Source of the DNA: Albifimbria verrucaria
Taxonomy: Eukaryota > Ascomycota > Sordariomycetes > Hypocreales > Stachybotryaceae
Direction of reading: 5' to 3'
Assembly (NCBI GenBank): GCA_020081605.1
Contig: JAHREC010000011.1
Location: 1,984,001 to 2,048,000 of the forward strand
DNA length: 64,000 nt
Part shown: piece by piece, positions 39,082 through 52,199 of the stretch
How positions within the stretch are numbered: position 1 is the first letter of the stretch
How the letters are laid out: each line of letters opens with the position of its first letter
Program-made: the position numbers and the translations under genes
The notes under the pieces: model-generated
What the model was told of the DNA's origin: nothing
The model's input: only the letters and a program-made list of their open reading frames with translations
The model's database searches: none

Positions 39082-41328
39082 TCAATCCTCCCCGCCGCTC
39101 AATCTGGCTCCGCGATATTGCATCTCCAGCACCCACTTGCCATCAAAGTCGATGCCACGCCGCGCCTTGGTCCCGGCCTTCCTCCACACTGCACTGCCCA
39201 GGCCCAAGTCTGCGATGAAAAGACGCCATTCGTCTTCATGCGCGTTGTGACCAACTGGCTCCGGTTCGCCTTCGCGTGGCGGTGTCACTGCTTCTAGCAG
39301 CCCGCGTTTGGGAGCGCCGATGGCCACGACGTAGCGCGGCTTCACAAACAAGTGCCCTCCGTCGATAACGGCAATTCTGCCTGTTGATGGGTCGATACCT
39401 GTCGGTATATCTACCGAGAGGACGAATGCCTCATTGCGATTGGCCCACTCCATGAGTTCGTACACTGTCGCCTGATCACCCACCCGTAATTCCTCAAAGG
39501 ATATTGTCAGTCCGAGCAAGGCGTCGATGATGAGGAGATGGAGGTGCGCGATTCCGTGGCCGAAGTCTTCCTCAAGTGTTCAAAGAAATCATTCTTGCTC
39601 AGCACTTTGCCCCGAAGTTTCGATACAGCTGCACCTGGCGCCGTAGGTCCTCCAGCAAATCTCGTTCCCGCTCAACGCCGACTAAGCAGACGACAACATT
39701 GATGTCCTTGTTCCTCAGATGACGACCTGCAGCCAATGCTCGAATGCTCGACTTGTTGTTACCCGCCAGGATTACCACAGTCGAGCTGTTGACGGATGTT
39801 TCGGTCAAGGAGCTGCCGGCCGCCAACTCGAAGCGGACCTTCATCGCAGGATCCGAAAGTGCTGTAACTGCAACTTCTGCAATGCCCCGACCAGCGTTCT
39901 CCGCCATCAAATCCTCAGTGAATCCGAGCTCGTTGGCGGCGATGTTTTCCAGGTTCAGCATCTGAAGTGTTGAGATAGTCTCCAGACGGCGGTCCGAAGG
40001 AATCAAATAAAGGCCAGGCTGTCGTGTCTGCTGGATGTGTTGCTGCTTGGAGTTAGTTACATGGCCGTCGGGCCTCGGTGTGGATCGCTGAGATGACTGA
40101 GAGTGACGTACGCCTGAGTTGACTCGACTCAGCGGCTGGCCACCCATGGCCGTGCTGGCCTTCCGTGACTGAGATCGTCGAGGTGCGGATTTGCTGTCTG
40201 CCCTTCGTACGGCCTGTCCGCTCTTGATATCGCGGGCACCCGCTCTCTCTGCCCCGTCAACTCCAATATCGGCCTCACTATTCCAATAATCCGCAGGTGG
40301 GATGGTTGACGGTAGATCCAACACATTCTCGGAATAATGCAGGTTTTTTCCGCCCGCAGTTCCCGGCTTGGCTCGCCGGTTATGTGATACAAGGCGGCTG
40401 GCTTCGTCGACTAAGTCTTCCTTCCTCATCTGATCAAAGATTGTCCGCTTGTCGAACTTGGCTAGGTTGTTCTCGAAATCGAAATCACCCATCTCCTCTG
40501 TAACATCCTCCGATGCCCAGCCATTGTCTGCACCGTTCTTTCGTCCTCGGCCATTACGCTTAAGTGAGTTGAACGGTTGAAAAGAAGCGGTACTTTGAAG
40601 GATCGGTGTCTGTCGCCAACCCTTTCCACGCCCACCTTGCGCATTGGATACGGGAGATACAGCCTGTGCATTATCGCCCGCCAGTTGGCTCTTCGACTGC
40701 CGAGACTGACGTGAGCGGGCCTTCTTCTTGAGTGGCGTGCCTGCATCCGTAGGCTTGGTATTGTCGAGCTCATGGGCAACTTCGCTTACCGCCAAGCGCT
40801 GTATAGATTCCGCTGCATCTGTATCTGGGGTCCTGGCTCTTGAAACGCTTGATAGTTGAACCGCTGGGATAACACTGGGGGTCCAGATTTGACTTGGCCT
40901 GGTTCTGGAGTAGCTTGAAGTTCTAAGGAAGACGGGGTCCCTATGATCGACCGTCGGCCCAGACTCAAAATAGCTGGATCGACGAACGCAGGTTGGCTGA
41001 CTGGTTGCGCCGGGACGGGCGCAGATACAGGTTCCACAACAGGTGCCGTGTGGGTTGCTGGCTGTATATCGGCTTTCACCTCGGATAAATCTGCTATGTT
41101 GAGGGCGTTAATTATCATCTGATGTCTCCACTCGTTCGTTCCAGGCACATGAACTAATGAGGTTGGTTAGTATGAGCCCATGTTGCAGGTAGGCGCGAGA
41201 TGTCATTTACCATTTATCAAAGTAAGGCTGCTGCCCGCCTCAACATCTTTGACAACACCGGTGAGTTGATATCCCGCGGGCTCCCTTAGGATGACCCTCA
41301 TATGAAGGCCAATGAATTGGTTGGCCAT
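39082..41328 (-). CDS. EDC3: enhancer of mRNA decapping Edc3
   Basis: Scaffold of the Dcp1-Dcp2 decapping complex in P-bodies. Two exons, 41211-41328 and 39082-41153, around a 57 bp intron (41154-41210); about 730 residues. The N-terminal LSm domain (MANQFIGLHMRVILREPAGY, VVKDVEAGSSLTLINV) crosses the intron. A long Pro/Gln/Ser linker follows, then an FDF box (FDFENNLAKFDKRTIFDQM) for helicase Dhh1 binding and a basic RG-like segment. The C-terminal YjeF_N domain has ENAGRGIAEVAVTAL, VVILAGNNKSS, LLIIDALLGLT and VLSVDIPTGIDPSTGR. Three single-base losses are inferred: near 40826 (GPPDTDAAESIQRLAV), 39608 (NFGGKVLSKNDF) and 39568 (LEEDFGHGIAHLHLLII). Confidence 0.92.
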
Positions 41329-42208
41329 ATTGCAAAAAGTCCAGTTCGAGAGTCCCTCAATCACAAACTTCCTCTCGCAGCCTTCAACATGCCCATGCAG
41401 CCAAGATAGAGCAATAGATTCGTCTCTATGCCCTTAATAACCTGAACAGATGGCGAATTGGAGGTCTTGGGTGCTCGAACGGCACGATGGGTCAACGAGT
41501 GACTAAGTGTGGGATAACTAGAAGCCAAAATCGTTGCTTTCGATCGTATATGACTCGGTGTGTCGAGGGTGTGGTTGATTCTCGCGGGGCTGTGGCTTAA
41601 GGATGCTCAGCTTCGCTCGCTTTCTTGGGTAGTCGTGTGTCACACGTTGAGGAATGCGACGCCGATGAGGATGGGTAAAAGCATCCGCTGTCCCTGTGTC
41701 GAGGTAAAAGCTCCGCTGTAGAATTCGTATTTCCGTGTCTGAGGATAAGACAAGGCGGCGGGTTTCGTGAAATCGTCAAAGGGCAGCGTGGCCCAAGCCG
41801 AAGCGATGGTTTCCTGGCCATCAACGCCCGCCAAGGGTAACCTTTTCTTATCGATAACGAGTCGACATTATGTTTACATGCATGCATTGTCTCACACGCA
41901 CATATGCATATACCAAGCACACGCCACAGCGAAATGCCTTTTATCATAGGTGAATTCAACGTCGTGCTAGGTTCGTGAAATATCGACTATGGTTCCCTTG
42001 CAATAAGATTCTTTTCCCAGTGGTCCCCGTGAACGACCCCAGGAGACTACTAAAAGTTACAGCCTCGGCTAGTAGTATCTATACACTTTCATCCATTGTA
42101 TCTTGACATATAAAGCCGGTCGAAACCTATTCATCCATCGTCCGCCACAGTGAATCGGCCCGTATTGCTTCGCAATTGAGCTGCTTCTTGCCTATTGAAC
42201 ATGATCTA
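41329..42208. other. intergenic between tandem minus-strand genes
   Basis: Contains the EDC3 promoter and the 3' flank of the PIF1-type helicase gene. No gene or repeat recognised. Confidence 0.5.
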
Positions 42209-44865
42209 TTAATACCCATATGACGCCATCTCGTCTTCGTCATCTATATCAATGACTTCTGTCTTCTGTGGAACAGAAGATCGTGAGACACCATTTCGAT
42301 TGGCCAAGAAATCCGAAATAGTTGCTGGTTTCTTCTCGGCTTCTTCTACCGTATAAAGTTTGTTGTAAAACGCCACAACTCTTGGGTGAGCCATGACTCT
42401 TGATTTATCGAAACCCAGTACACGGAGGCCGTGCTGACTGGTGGCTCGGCTCAGCGCTACATATGCCTGGCCTTTCTCAAACACTTTGCCAAGATTGACT
42501 GTGACACGTTCCAGCGTTTGTCCTTGAGCTTTGTGAATAGAAAGCGCCCACGCTAAGATGAGAGGAAGCTGGCTTCGCTTTGCTTGGACTTCTCCGTTGG
42601 GCAGCTCGATCTTCCATTCCTCCGGCTGACAGAGGATTACTCGAGGCGACCCATCCGTGGCCATGAACTGGACAACAGGAACTTGACATCCCCAGCGGGC
42701 GCTTCGTCCTCCCGGCGTCCGTACTTGCTCAGCTTCAACCTGGCCTTATCAAGATCGCTGCTACCTTGCTCGTCAAATTCGCCAGTTCCCATGGTGAAGG
42801 TTCTCTCGTCAGAAAACCCGATAACTTTGCCCAACGACCCGTTGACAAGCGATTCGTCCAGATTCTTGATTAACATAACCTGGGCATTGACTTTCAAATC
42901 CAATGTCTTGGGTGCCATCATGTTCACGAGTAGTCTGTCTCGGAGTTGCGGGTCGCCCGAGTCCTGAGCCTCATATTTAACAAGCTTGCCTGGCAAATCC
43001 CGCAGCCGCTTTTCGTTGGATCCGTCAACCTGGGCTCGAGTAGGAAATAATTCCGCCAAGTCAACGCCATCGCTGAACGTAAGAGGCCTTGCCAGGGCCT
43101 TAAAGGCCCGTTCAGTCTCCGGGCTGATTTTACCCAGGCGCATCTCATTGAGCATCCTTGCAAATTCAGGATCCCGCTGACGAAACACCTGTGTCAATCC
43201 GATTGTATGATCAATCGATGTGTCCCAAGTGCTGGCATCGAATGCAAACTTGGCTTCTCTCTTTGCACCCCGTTGTCGGGAACAGGAGGGAGCTGGAAAA
43301 AGTCACCGGTGATAACGAGTTGAATCCCCCCATGGACGTCCATTGTTGCGAATTGTCCTTCCAATCTGTGATAACTTGTCGAAGAGTTCACCATCCACCA
43401 TTGAGACTTCATCAATAATCAAACATTTTGTTTTCAGCCATCTATTTTTGGCCTTGGGATTTCGCCGAATCTTTTGACGAGACTAGACGCGTCTTCTTTG
43501 CCAAGCCCAATACCTGATGAACAGTCAGAATAATTACAGTTTGTTCAAGGTAATAGATATATCATACCTGAGAAACTATGCAGTGTGATACCACCAATAT
43601 TGCATGCTGCAAGTCCGGTTGATGCGGTGACCGCCACTCTTTCTGGGTCTTTGGCGTATTTCTTCCTGAGGTCATTGATGATTGCCCTCATAAGAACCGA
43701 TTTACCAGTACCTGCTGGGCCGGTGAAGAAGACGCTCTGACCCTTGTTCACAACAAGATCCAATACACGCCTCTGTTCACTGCTTAATTGAATGGCCGAA
43801 GTCTTAGGCGCCGTGTGAGAGTGCACGGCGTCTTTAACTTCTTCAACTGATAAGGTATTGTCATCCCCACTCTTTGAAGAATGTCGCTGGAGCTTCAGCT
43901 GCCGTCGTTGTTGTTCCTGTATAACACTAGAGCTCTGGTCCCAGAACGCCGCTTTCTTAGATGTAGAAATTCTGACGGTTGATTCATCATGCGTGACGGC
44001 AATGGGAGGATCTTCGCGTCGAAAACTGGCAGGTAGAACACGCTTTTTAGGTTTCTTCTGAGTGGGACCGTCCATGAGATCGTTTTCGGATTCACGTTTC
44101 AAGGTGGTCGTGGTTGCGGTAGAAGTAGTTGCGGTAAAAGTAGTCGCGGTAGAAGTAGTCGCAGTAGAAGTAGTCGATACTGACCGTTGCGGAGGAAAGA
44201 AATGAGAGGCGGGCGAAGAGGACCACGGAATGGCTGTGTCATTGTGACTGGACGTTGGCGGTTGCGATTGCGGTTGTGGGACAGGTGGTTTAGGAACTGA
44301 TGAAGAAGAGGGTGCGCCAGGAAAGGTGTCTGGGATCTCGAAGGCGATATCGAAGAGGTCGTCGTCATCAAAGTCGTCTTCGGGGAAAGAGAAGGAGGTA
44401 TTTGTTTTGGAAGGAGCGCTTGAACGGGTGAGGTCGATTGTGTCCTCCGGGGCTGTAAATGAATTTGATTTCGCGAACAAGGAAGCAAGAGGCGCGCCAC
44501 CGGGTGGCCTAGTGCTGGAACCCACAGCGTTCGCTGATCGGCTCGCGAGAGGGTTGTTGTTAATCTCAGAAGTCCTCGCCGACACGGCGGCAGAAGCCGA
44601 GCCCGCCGGCACGGTTCTCTTGAACTGATCACGAATATCGGGGTTGGGGCGCTGGGGCTGCTCGAAGGGAACAATTGCTTCGCCAGGGATTTCGAGGAGG
44701 CGGGTTGGCCTCGTAGGCCTTTTTCGCCTTAGCCAGCATCGCGTCGATCGGAGTAGGTGATCGATGATCAGTTGAATGCAGATGGGCCAACTGCGCTGCC
44801 CTCTGGAACAGGTTGCGGCGTGTCGGCGAGGATCGTAGAGGAACGGTGATTATGCCGGCCTGCAT
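42209..44865 (-). CDS. PIF1: ATP-dependent DNA helicase Pif1
   Basis: 5'-3' helicase for telomeres, G-quadruplexes and mitochondrial DNA. Two exons, 43568-44865 and 42209-43513, intron 43514-43567; about 869 residues. From 44865 the protein begins with a basic, acid-poor [20 protein letters not shown], suited to mitochondrial import; an internal Met lies at 44739 ([12 protein letters not shown]). A disordered Ser/Thr/Pro region with a TSTAT repeat precedes the helicase. Motifs: [14 protein letters not shown] (I), [13 protein letters not shown] (Ia), [16 protein letters not shown] (II), [14 protein letters not shown] (III), [15 protein letters not shown] (V) and [18 protein letters not shown] (VI). 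Frame changes are repaired at about 44697 and 44649 (N-terminus), 43462 ([14 protein letters not shown]), 43335 (RPWGGIQLV, two G), 43257 ([12 protein letters not shown]) and 42690 (VKFPVVQFM). Confidence 0.92.
44106..44180. repeat. 15-bp tandem repeat inside the helicase gene
   Basis: About four copies of a 15-base unit (GTAGAAGTAGTCGCG-like) that encode a five-residue Ser/Thr/Ala repeat in the disordered N-terminal region of Pif1. Unit length keeps the frame. Confidence 0.85.
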
Positions 44866-46622
44866 ATACAGGAACCGTGGTAAAGTGGCAAGGAAAGGAG
44901 GGAAAGGAGCGGAGGAGAAAGGAAAAGACCAAAGACAATACTCAGTCCTGGCCCCTCAAGCCCATGTTACATCGGATGAATTGAGGAGGTGGTGTTGTGG
45001 AGGGCCCAGCGGGTGGCCAAAGGGAAAGTTGAGGGCCCAGATAAGGAAAAAGCAACTTCGTGACCTGCAAAACAGACCCTTGAGTGTCAGGCGCGTCCCG
45101 GAGCCGAATTGCTTATCAAAACGCGTCGAGGCAAATCGACGAGCAGACGCTAAGTCACATGACCTTCACTTAAACTCTCGTGCTCTGGCAATGGAGCCTT
45201 CGTTTTGTCGAAGCCATTACTTATTGTCAAGTGTTTTAAGTGCTTTTCTTCTTCCTTTTTCCGTTCTTTCTTTCTGACAGATAGGTATTGATACTCCCAG
45301 CCAGGAGTAATTGACCAATCCGGAGGGTCGATTTCTGCCAATGCGTACGACATCGAGTTTCGACGCAAATGCTAGGCCTCCAGCATAATCTATAATTCAT
45401 GGCATGCACCAATCACTTCCAAGCTCTGATGCAAGTAGATATTGTTAATTCACGTGAGTTTGCCGTAATACCAATCTGATGCGTCGCACAATGCCTCGTC
45501 TTAAAATATGACCGCAATTAAAGTACTGCATACCCTGTCTGGATGATCCGTAACCTAGACCAGGTGCGAAAGGACGAAGCAGAAATTAGGATGTTCCAGC
45601 GACTGCCATACTGCTCAGAAGCCGTCAACAGTCAATGATATATAGGTGATCTGGGTTTTACTGCGGCGGACTATTCTTCAACAACACCAATCATCCCAAT
45701 ACAACAACTTGCAGCTCGTCGTAAATAAGGCCGCAAGTGTTGTTGACCAGCATCCATCGGTCCACTTAGACCGAGAATGTGGCTGCGGGGAAACAATGCC
45801 ATTTCCTAGAAGGGAAGTCCAACGTGGTCGCACTCCAAATCAGGAATGCTTATTTGGACAGCCCAAATCAGATGTACCCATGCATGCATGTATGTGTCAG
45901 GTCAGTCAAACTTGACTGTGAAATTCCCAGATATCAGCATTGATCGCACAGGAAATGGAATTCAAAGTACAATAGAACCGTTGCTCAACTCCGATGCCTC
46001 GTCTACCAACCAGACTTAAGCGAGCTTTTGACCATTTCTTCCGGGAAGTTACCCGAACCGATGCATGGCATGAGGCAGGCTTCCAAACTCCAACCAATAG
46101 ACTATCTTCCCGGATGACCGGATATCTGTCGACGGCCTAGAATCTCAGTCGCGTCAACCAGCCAATAATTCGTAATGCTTTCGAAAGACAGGATAGGGCT
46201 CGGCTCGAGGCAACCCCGCATTCTCCAATCCAAGATCTGGGGCCTGGCTCCTATGAAATCACGATCTTTCCAGACAACCCGGCCAGCTCTGCCAAGTGGA
46301 GATTCTCTGCTTCTACGGCATCTCCCATTTTGCCATATCTCGACCCAGGATTTAGCCTAAATTTTTGACCTGGACTATGGCCGACGTGCCGAACGGCAGG
46401 GACTGAGAATCCGAGTCCAGACCGCATCGTGCAAAACGTCTTTTACCCGCATCGGATCGTAATCGGCAAAAGCGGTGCCTTCAATGCGGAGTAGACAATG
46501 GTGGAGTTGCAGGACGGCAACAGATGTGCCGTGAGGTAGCACTCTTTATAAAGCCCTGCCAAGTATGTCGAGAAACTGCACCCCAGCTTGCTGATCCTTT
46601 CAGCGGAGCATCCATCTTGCCA
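44866..46622. other. intergenic between divergent genes
   Basis: About 1.75 kb between the Pif1 start (-) and the carboxylesterase start (+). A purine-rich stretch lies at 44880-44940. No gene recognised. Confidence 0.5.
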
Positions 46623-48700
46623 ATGGCGTTCAAACGTTACATTGTCGCCTTCTTGGCCGGGACGGCCCTTGCGGTCACCTCCGTGAAGGACCTCAAGTCT
46701 GAGGTGACAATTCTCAGCGACAATGATCTTCAGGGTAGGCAATGGCTGTTATAAGATCGCCGCCAATGAGCTGACACAAGCTAGGCCCCGATGGAACCGC
46801 CAATGAATTTGGTGCTCTCTATCTTTCCCGAAAACAGTCGTTCCAAGATGCTGTCGCCTCATGCAAGGCTCTTGGCGAGGAGTTGTGGACGCCAGGTACA
46901 TCTGCCCGCGGAATTGTCATTGTTAAGGACCATTTGAAGAAGCGTCAAGCTGGCAAAGAGACTGCAAGAGCTTGGATTGCTTCGGATGGAGATTCCGCAA
47001 GAGTCATTATGGCGTCCGGCGATTTGGCTTCTTCAGACAAGTCTCTTGCACTGCCAGTTCTTTGCACACAGACCGCTCCTTTTTCAGACAGCACGTTTGA
47101 GGACAAATCCGAGAAGTGGCAGATTCAAGTTGAGTCAAACAATGAGGTCCTAACCGGGTAAGTTGTTGAGAAATATGATAATTCCCGGAAGCCTGCTTAT
47201 AACCTATCCAGCTTCCGAGACCGCCTGTCTTTTCGATTCTTCGGTGTCCGCTTCGCACCCAAGCCCGAGCGCTTCACATACCCAGTCATGTACAATGGCT
47301 CTGGAGAGACGGTCTCTGCTCTGGACTATGGCTCCCAATGTTACCAGGGTGGTGGCGGCTCTGAGGATTGTCTCTTCTTGAATATCTGGACCCCCTACCT
47401 ACCGCCCTCTCGCTGTACCTCTAAGCAGCTGAAGCCTGTCATGCTTTGGATCTATGGTGGTGGTTTCGTTGGAGGCACAGCCAACGACAAGCTCTTCGAC
47501 GGTGCGAACATGGCATCTCGCGGTGATGTAGTTATGGTTGCCATCAGCTACCGTGTCTTGGCCTTCGGTTACCTCGCCCTCAAGGACGGCGTGACAAACG
47601 GCAACTTTGGACTGGCTGATCAGATTCTCGGCTTGGACTGGGTTCGCAAGAACATCCGTGATTTCGGCGGAGATCCAGAACGAATCACCATCTTTGGGCA
47701 GTCTGCTGGTGCCGCGTCAGTAAGAGCCATTATGGCTTCGCCGCAGGCAGCAGGCAAGTTTGCGGCGGCGCTGCCCATGAGCAGTCTTGGAGGTTTGCAG
47801 TATGGCACTGCATATGCGAAATACTACACCATTGATGAACAGGTGGAGGTTGCAGCCAATGGTATCTTAAAGGCTACCAACTGCGCCAACGCAGTGTCTC
47901 AAGTGGACTGTCTTCGCCAAGTAGATGCCAAAACCTTGGCCTCGACACAACCGGAAGCTAGGTATCTTGTTGTTGATGGAAAGTATCTTACAAGCAGTGA
48001 ATTGCCCTTGAAGGGATCAAAGGCCCCCTACAGGCTTATGATCGGTATCACAGCCGAAGATGGAGCTCCTTTTGTTACCTTCCCACCCAAGGTTACCGCC
48101 GACGACCAAACATGGTTGACATCGCAGGGTCTTCCTAGCCCACCACGCTCTCTCTACCCACTTCAGAATCTGCAAAACGAAACACTCGCCATCTACCGCA
48201 TGGGCGCGCGCCTCGGCACCGACGCCATGTTCCGTTGCATCGACCAAGCCACCGTATATGCCGGCCTTAAGAACGGCCTCTTCGACGAAGTGTACTACTA
48301 TGAGTTCGATAGGTCTTACCAGATGCGTGACTGGCCGAAACTTGACCTCTGTGACGCACCCAAGACATCTGGGCACCCGCACGGAGACCCGGACGCTGCG
48401 ATCGGATATTCGAAGTGCCATTCCGGCGAGCTTTTCTACGTCTTCGGTAATCTTAAGCGAATGGGAATGCCATACCGTGATGCAGAAGGTGATGTGGAAT
48501 TCGAGAAGGAAGTTATCGATAGATGGACAGCCTTTGGTTGGGGCCGTAGTCCCAATGCCCCTTCAAGGTCAAACTGGGAGCCGGCTGTTGCCGAGAAGAC
48601 GCGTCTGCTCGCCCTGGACTGGCCCAAGTCGTCAATGACGGATTTCCGAGATGTAGAGCAATGCAAGTGGTTGGGACTGCCTCTTGACTACTATCTCTAG
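46623..48700 (+). CDS. secreted type-B carboxylesterase with N-terminal lectin-like region
   Basis: About 657 residues in three exons: 46623-46734, 46785-47157 and 47212-48700, with 50 and 54 bp introns. A signal peptide (MAFKRYIVAFLAGTALAV) indicates secretion. Residues about 40-150 have spaced Cys and Trp (FQDAVASCKALGEELWTP, LPVLCTQTAPFSD), a pattern like a C-type-lectin-like module. The alpha/beta-hydrolase follows: oxyanion WIYGGGFVGG, nucleophile elbow FGQSAGAAS (Ser at 47702-47704), probable acid Glu in GITAEDGAPF and His in CHSGELFYVFGN. SEDCLFLNIWTPY is the classic type-B signature. Substrate cannot be deduced; lipases and cholinesterase-like enzymes share the fold. No frame break is present, unlike most neighbours. 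Confidence 0.9.
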
Positions 48701-48970
48701 GGGAAAATTGCATAGAGCTCCTAATGCTATTTAACACGATCCCCGTTCGTCATGAATCCTGCATTGAAATTGTGGTTGTGGCATGAAAGGTGTCTATAAC
48801 ACTGAAGAAAAATCCTTGAAAACTTGATGTATTCCATCGGCTGTACTATTGTCCCAAACATCGCTGTCATTTCCCTTTGTGCAATTCCTCAAAGGGGTTC
48901 CGTATCATCATATAAACACACCGGGATGACCATGGCACCAACCAAGCACCTCGCCAATGCAAGGTATCGA

Positions 48971-51578
48971 TCATGCCAAATAGGTATAAGCGTTGTCCTC
49001 ACGCTCGATGTAGTCCTTCTCGATCAAGCTATTGAGGTGGTTAGTTACGAGCACAGAGACATACAAAACACATCTGACTCACCTTTCAATCTCCTTCTTG
49101 ATAGCTGCGGGCTCAACGCTGCCTCTTTTCTTGGTGAGATTGATAACTTCTGCCACCAACTCAGCGTGACCCATCGTTTTTCTGCTCTTCATGATGCGCA
49201 CAATAGCAGCCTGTGTCTCAAATCGTCTGTCCTGTGCAATGCGTTCATGTGTGGCCTTATTTTCCTCTTTCGTCTCTTTGAGTTGAATCTGGTTGATTTT
49301 CACTCGATACTTTGGATCTGTAAAGGTCTTGTTAAATGAAAAGGTATCAGTTGACTTGACATCACGGCCCTTGGGGTGCTTGCTAAGCACCCTTGCTTTA
49401 CCGCAAGCAAGAGACTGAAGGGTACGTTCAAGATCACCACCCTGAAGTCCCGTTGCAGCCGAGATCTGGTCATAGGCAAGGAAACCGTCTGCGGGAACAG
49501 TGTTGAAAAGCATAAGAACAACAGCTTGGAACGCTGAGACAAGAAGTTCCTTCGATCCCTTTGGAAACGTCGCCTTGATCGAGCAGTGTGCAAGGCTGTG
49601 CTTCCATGTCAGGGTTCGTCCGGTATGTTTGCTTTGGTAATATCCAGCAAAACGCTCAATCTGTGTTGCCACCTCGTTGGGAAGGTTGAGCCTAGCATCG
49701 GGGTAGGTTGGCCAAGCCGCAGCTGAGAGAATCATAACGTGCAGATCCACTGGTGGTTTACGATCTATGCTGGCGTCACACCATTGCTTGTACGACTCCA
49801 TCTCATCCTTGGCAAGCTCTTGATCCTTGAACATCTGCTCCAGGTTGTGAGTGAAGTTTGAACCACACTCCCTCGGAGTTTGGTGAGCATATTCCGTTCG
49901 GCATCCTGGCTCGCACTGCGCCCCATCAGTAGTCGACGAGCGAGGTCCTTCTTGTAGAAAGCTTCGAAAGCATCTTTGCCCTCAATAAAACGGAACAACT
50001 CGAGAGCCTGGTCTAGCTGACGATCCAATTCAGCATCCTCGTCGGCTGTACTTGCCTGGCCTTGCTTCTCAGCAGCAGCGCGGTCCTTGACATCTGACAA
50101 AAGCTCCTTGGGAAGTGCCTTAATTCCACCACGAAGTAGCATGTCGATATATTTGGCAGTCATCTCGCCAATCTTTGAAGTTCCGGTATCCCAGCATGCA
50201 GCAGCCCTGCGGTCGTTCATGAACTTGCCAAAAGCATCCCTCATACTCCACAACAAGTCCTCGTCTTTGTCGAATGCATCACGAATCATAAGATCCAAGG
50301 ATCGCCGAAGGTCCAGCAGTCGCAGCACCATTTCGTCTCCCTTTTCTTTGTCTCCGATGATGGACGCGCCAGTAGAGCGAATGTAACTCTCCCATGGTGC
50401 CTTCATCTTCTTTTGGATCCCGGATAGGCGCAGCAACTCATAAAGTCCCTTCATAGACTCCACTTCCTTCTCAGACAGCAGTTTAGCCAAACTATCAGCA
50501 TCCAAAAGCTTGTCTGAGTAGCTGTCAATCAATATCCTGTGTGCAGAATCCATAAGTTGCTTCTCGGTGGTGCTGTCGAGGTTGAAAGCAATACAGCGGT
50601 AGTCCTCTCGTTGCAGTAGTTTCTCGCAGGCTGAAATATAGTCCTTAAGACTCGAATGGCTCCTATGTTCACCGAATTCCTTGAAATATGCCTCTGATTG
50701 CTGCAAGAACAAAGGCTCGAAACGCTCCACATAAACGCCGAGAACGTGTAGCATCATCACAGCATCCTTCAGCAAGGCCGCATCCATGCCTTCGTTTCCA
50801 ATCCGATCGTATTCGATGAGATTGCACATGCCATCTACCACCATTTTACCAGGCGCGGTTTGGTACACCAAGGCTTGTGAAGGGAACGTCATCTTGCGGA
50901 AGTAGACTATGGCCAAATCGTTGATTGACGGAAGCACTTCACGAAGAAGATAGGTTCGGTCGAGAAAACTGAAGGTGGAACGAATCAAGAGCTATCTCAA
51001 GGTTAGTCGTAATGATTAAAATCATGGTGTTGTTCAACATACCATCTGGCCGTTCCACGTCTTCCATTCGGCCAAAACGCACCTCAACACCTCGAGATTT
51101 GAGTTTCCACCGGTGCGACGAATCCTTGGTAGCACGACTCTGTTGAGATGTGTCTCAACTCGCTCCTTAAGCATTCGATACACCTTCTCGGCGTTTCCCT
51201 TTCTGCATACATCCTCCGTGCCACGGTAGAGCCTCTCGAGTGGCACTGTGGGGCGTTTCTCGGCAAAGATGGCGTCTACAGCTTCCTCGAGCTCCTTCTG
51301 CGTCCGGGCGTAGTACTCCTCAACACGGGCATTCCGACTGCTTGAAGTGTGCAGATTCTTGATGACCAGCTTCTTAGCGCCCATCTGTGGCTGAAAGGCG
51401 GAGGGGCGCTCCGCAAGATCGATCCTCTCGGGAGCTTGCCCCTCGCTTTGGCGCTGGCCATCGCGCCGGCAGAATCGGCAAACTTGGGACGCTTCGTCGG
51501 GGTAGTAGCAGCAGAGGAAGAGTCGTGTCGCGGGCGGCGCCGAGAAGGTGAGCCTGGATCGACTACTACAGGCTGCAT
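48971..51578 (-). CDS. cul4: cullin-4, scaffold of a CRL4 ubiquitin ligase
   Basis: About 834 residues in three exons: 51043-51578, 49083-50991 and 48971-49028. A disordered Ser/Arg-rich N-terminus with KRPKFADSAG leads to MGAKKLVIKNLHTSS, the DDB1-binding start shared with animal CUL4. Cullin repeats follow, then the cullin homology domain (FRFIEGKDAFEAFYKKDLARRLLMG, LQSLACGKARVLSKHPKG) and the neddylation segment IVRIMKSRKTMGHAEL. The last exon adds LIEKDYIEREDNAYTYLA, a canonical winged-helix end. In Neurospora CUL4 with DDB1 directs heterochromatin formation and DNA methylation. Two single-base losses are inferred: one C near 51427 (LPERIDLAERPS) and one G near 49873 (LRGECGSNFTHN). The start at 51578 (MQPVVVDPGS) is the first ATG in frame. 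Confidence 0.92.
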
Positions 51579-52199
51579 GAACAATACCGCCAATAGCTCT
51601 ATCGAGTATTGCTGAGGTAGGCGCTCGTGGAGGGTGCGGGGGTTGGCAAGGCAATCGTCAAGGAGAGATATGCATCGGACTTGGAAGCCTTCCGACAGAC
51701 AGACCGGCGTAGTTTGTATGCCTGGAGATGGTGAAGGTGGGTTGAGTCTCGTCGTCAGTATGAGCTCGACCTGGAGGTGGTTCCCCGCGATAAGATAAGC
51801 ACCGGGGCCCGCGAAGCTAAAGGTACGTAGGCTAAGTTAATACGGTACTACAGTGGTACTAATAATGCATGCTTCAGTAATCGCAATCAAGTGCTAACTA
51901 AGGTAGTGACTTATATCCGACAAAGCCTAACTCCGTCGCAAGATATGGTAAATAGTTGGGATGATCAATGGGATAAATTAAAAATATCCCACGTGTTCAA
52001 TGCACTCATGAATGGAACTCCCTGTTAGTCTTTCATGATGCTCTATCTTGACTCCTAGCTCCCTCGTATGCATAGGGTAGTAAGACTATTTACGCTTGCT
52101 CTTTTGTTTCCATACCTATCCAATAAGTACTAAGCCAAACTCCACTCAAGAGACATATATTACATGCTTCAATTATACAATTATACAATCCATATATTT
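51579..52199. other. intergenic between tandem minus-strand genes
   Basis: AT-rich between 51830 and 52199. Should hold the cul4 promoter and the TEL1 3' flank. No gene recognised. Confidence 0.5.
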
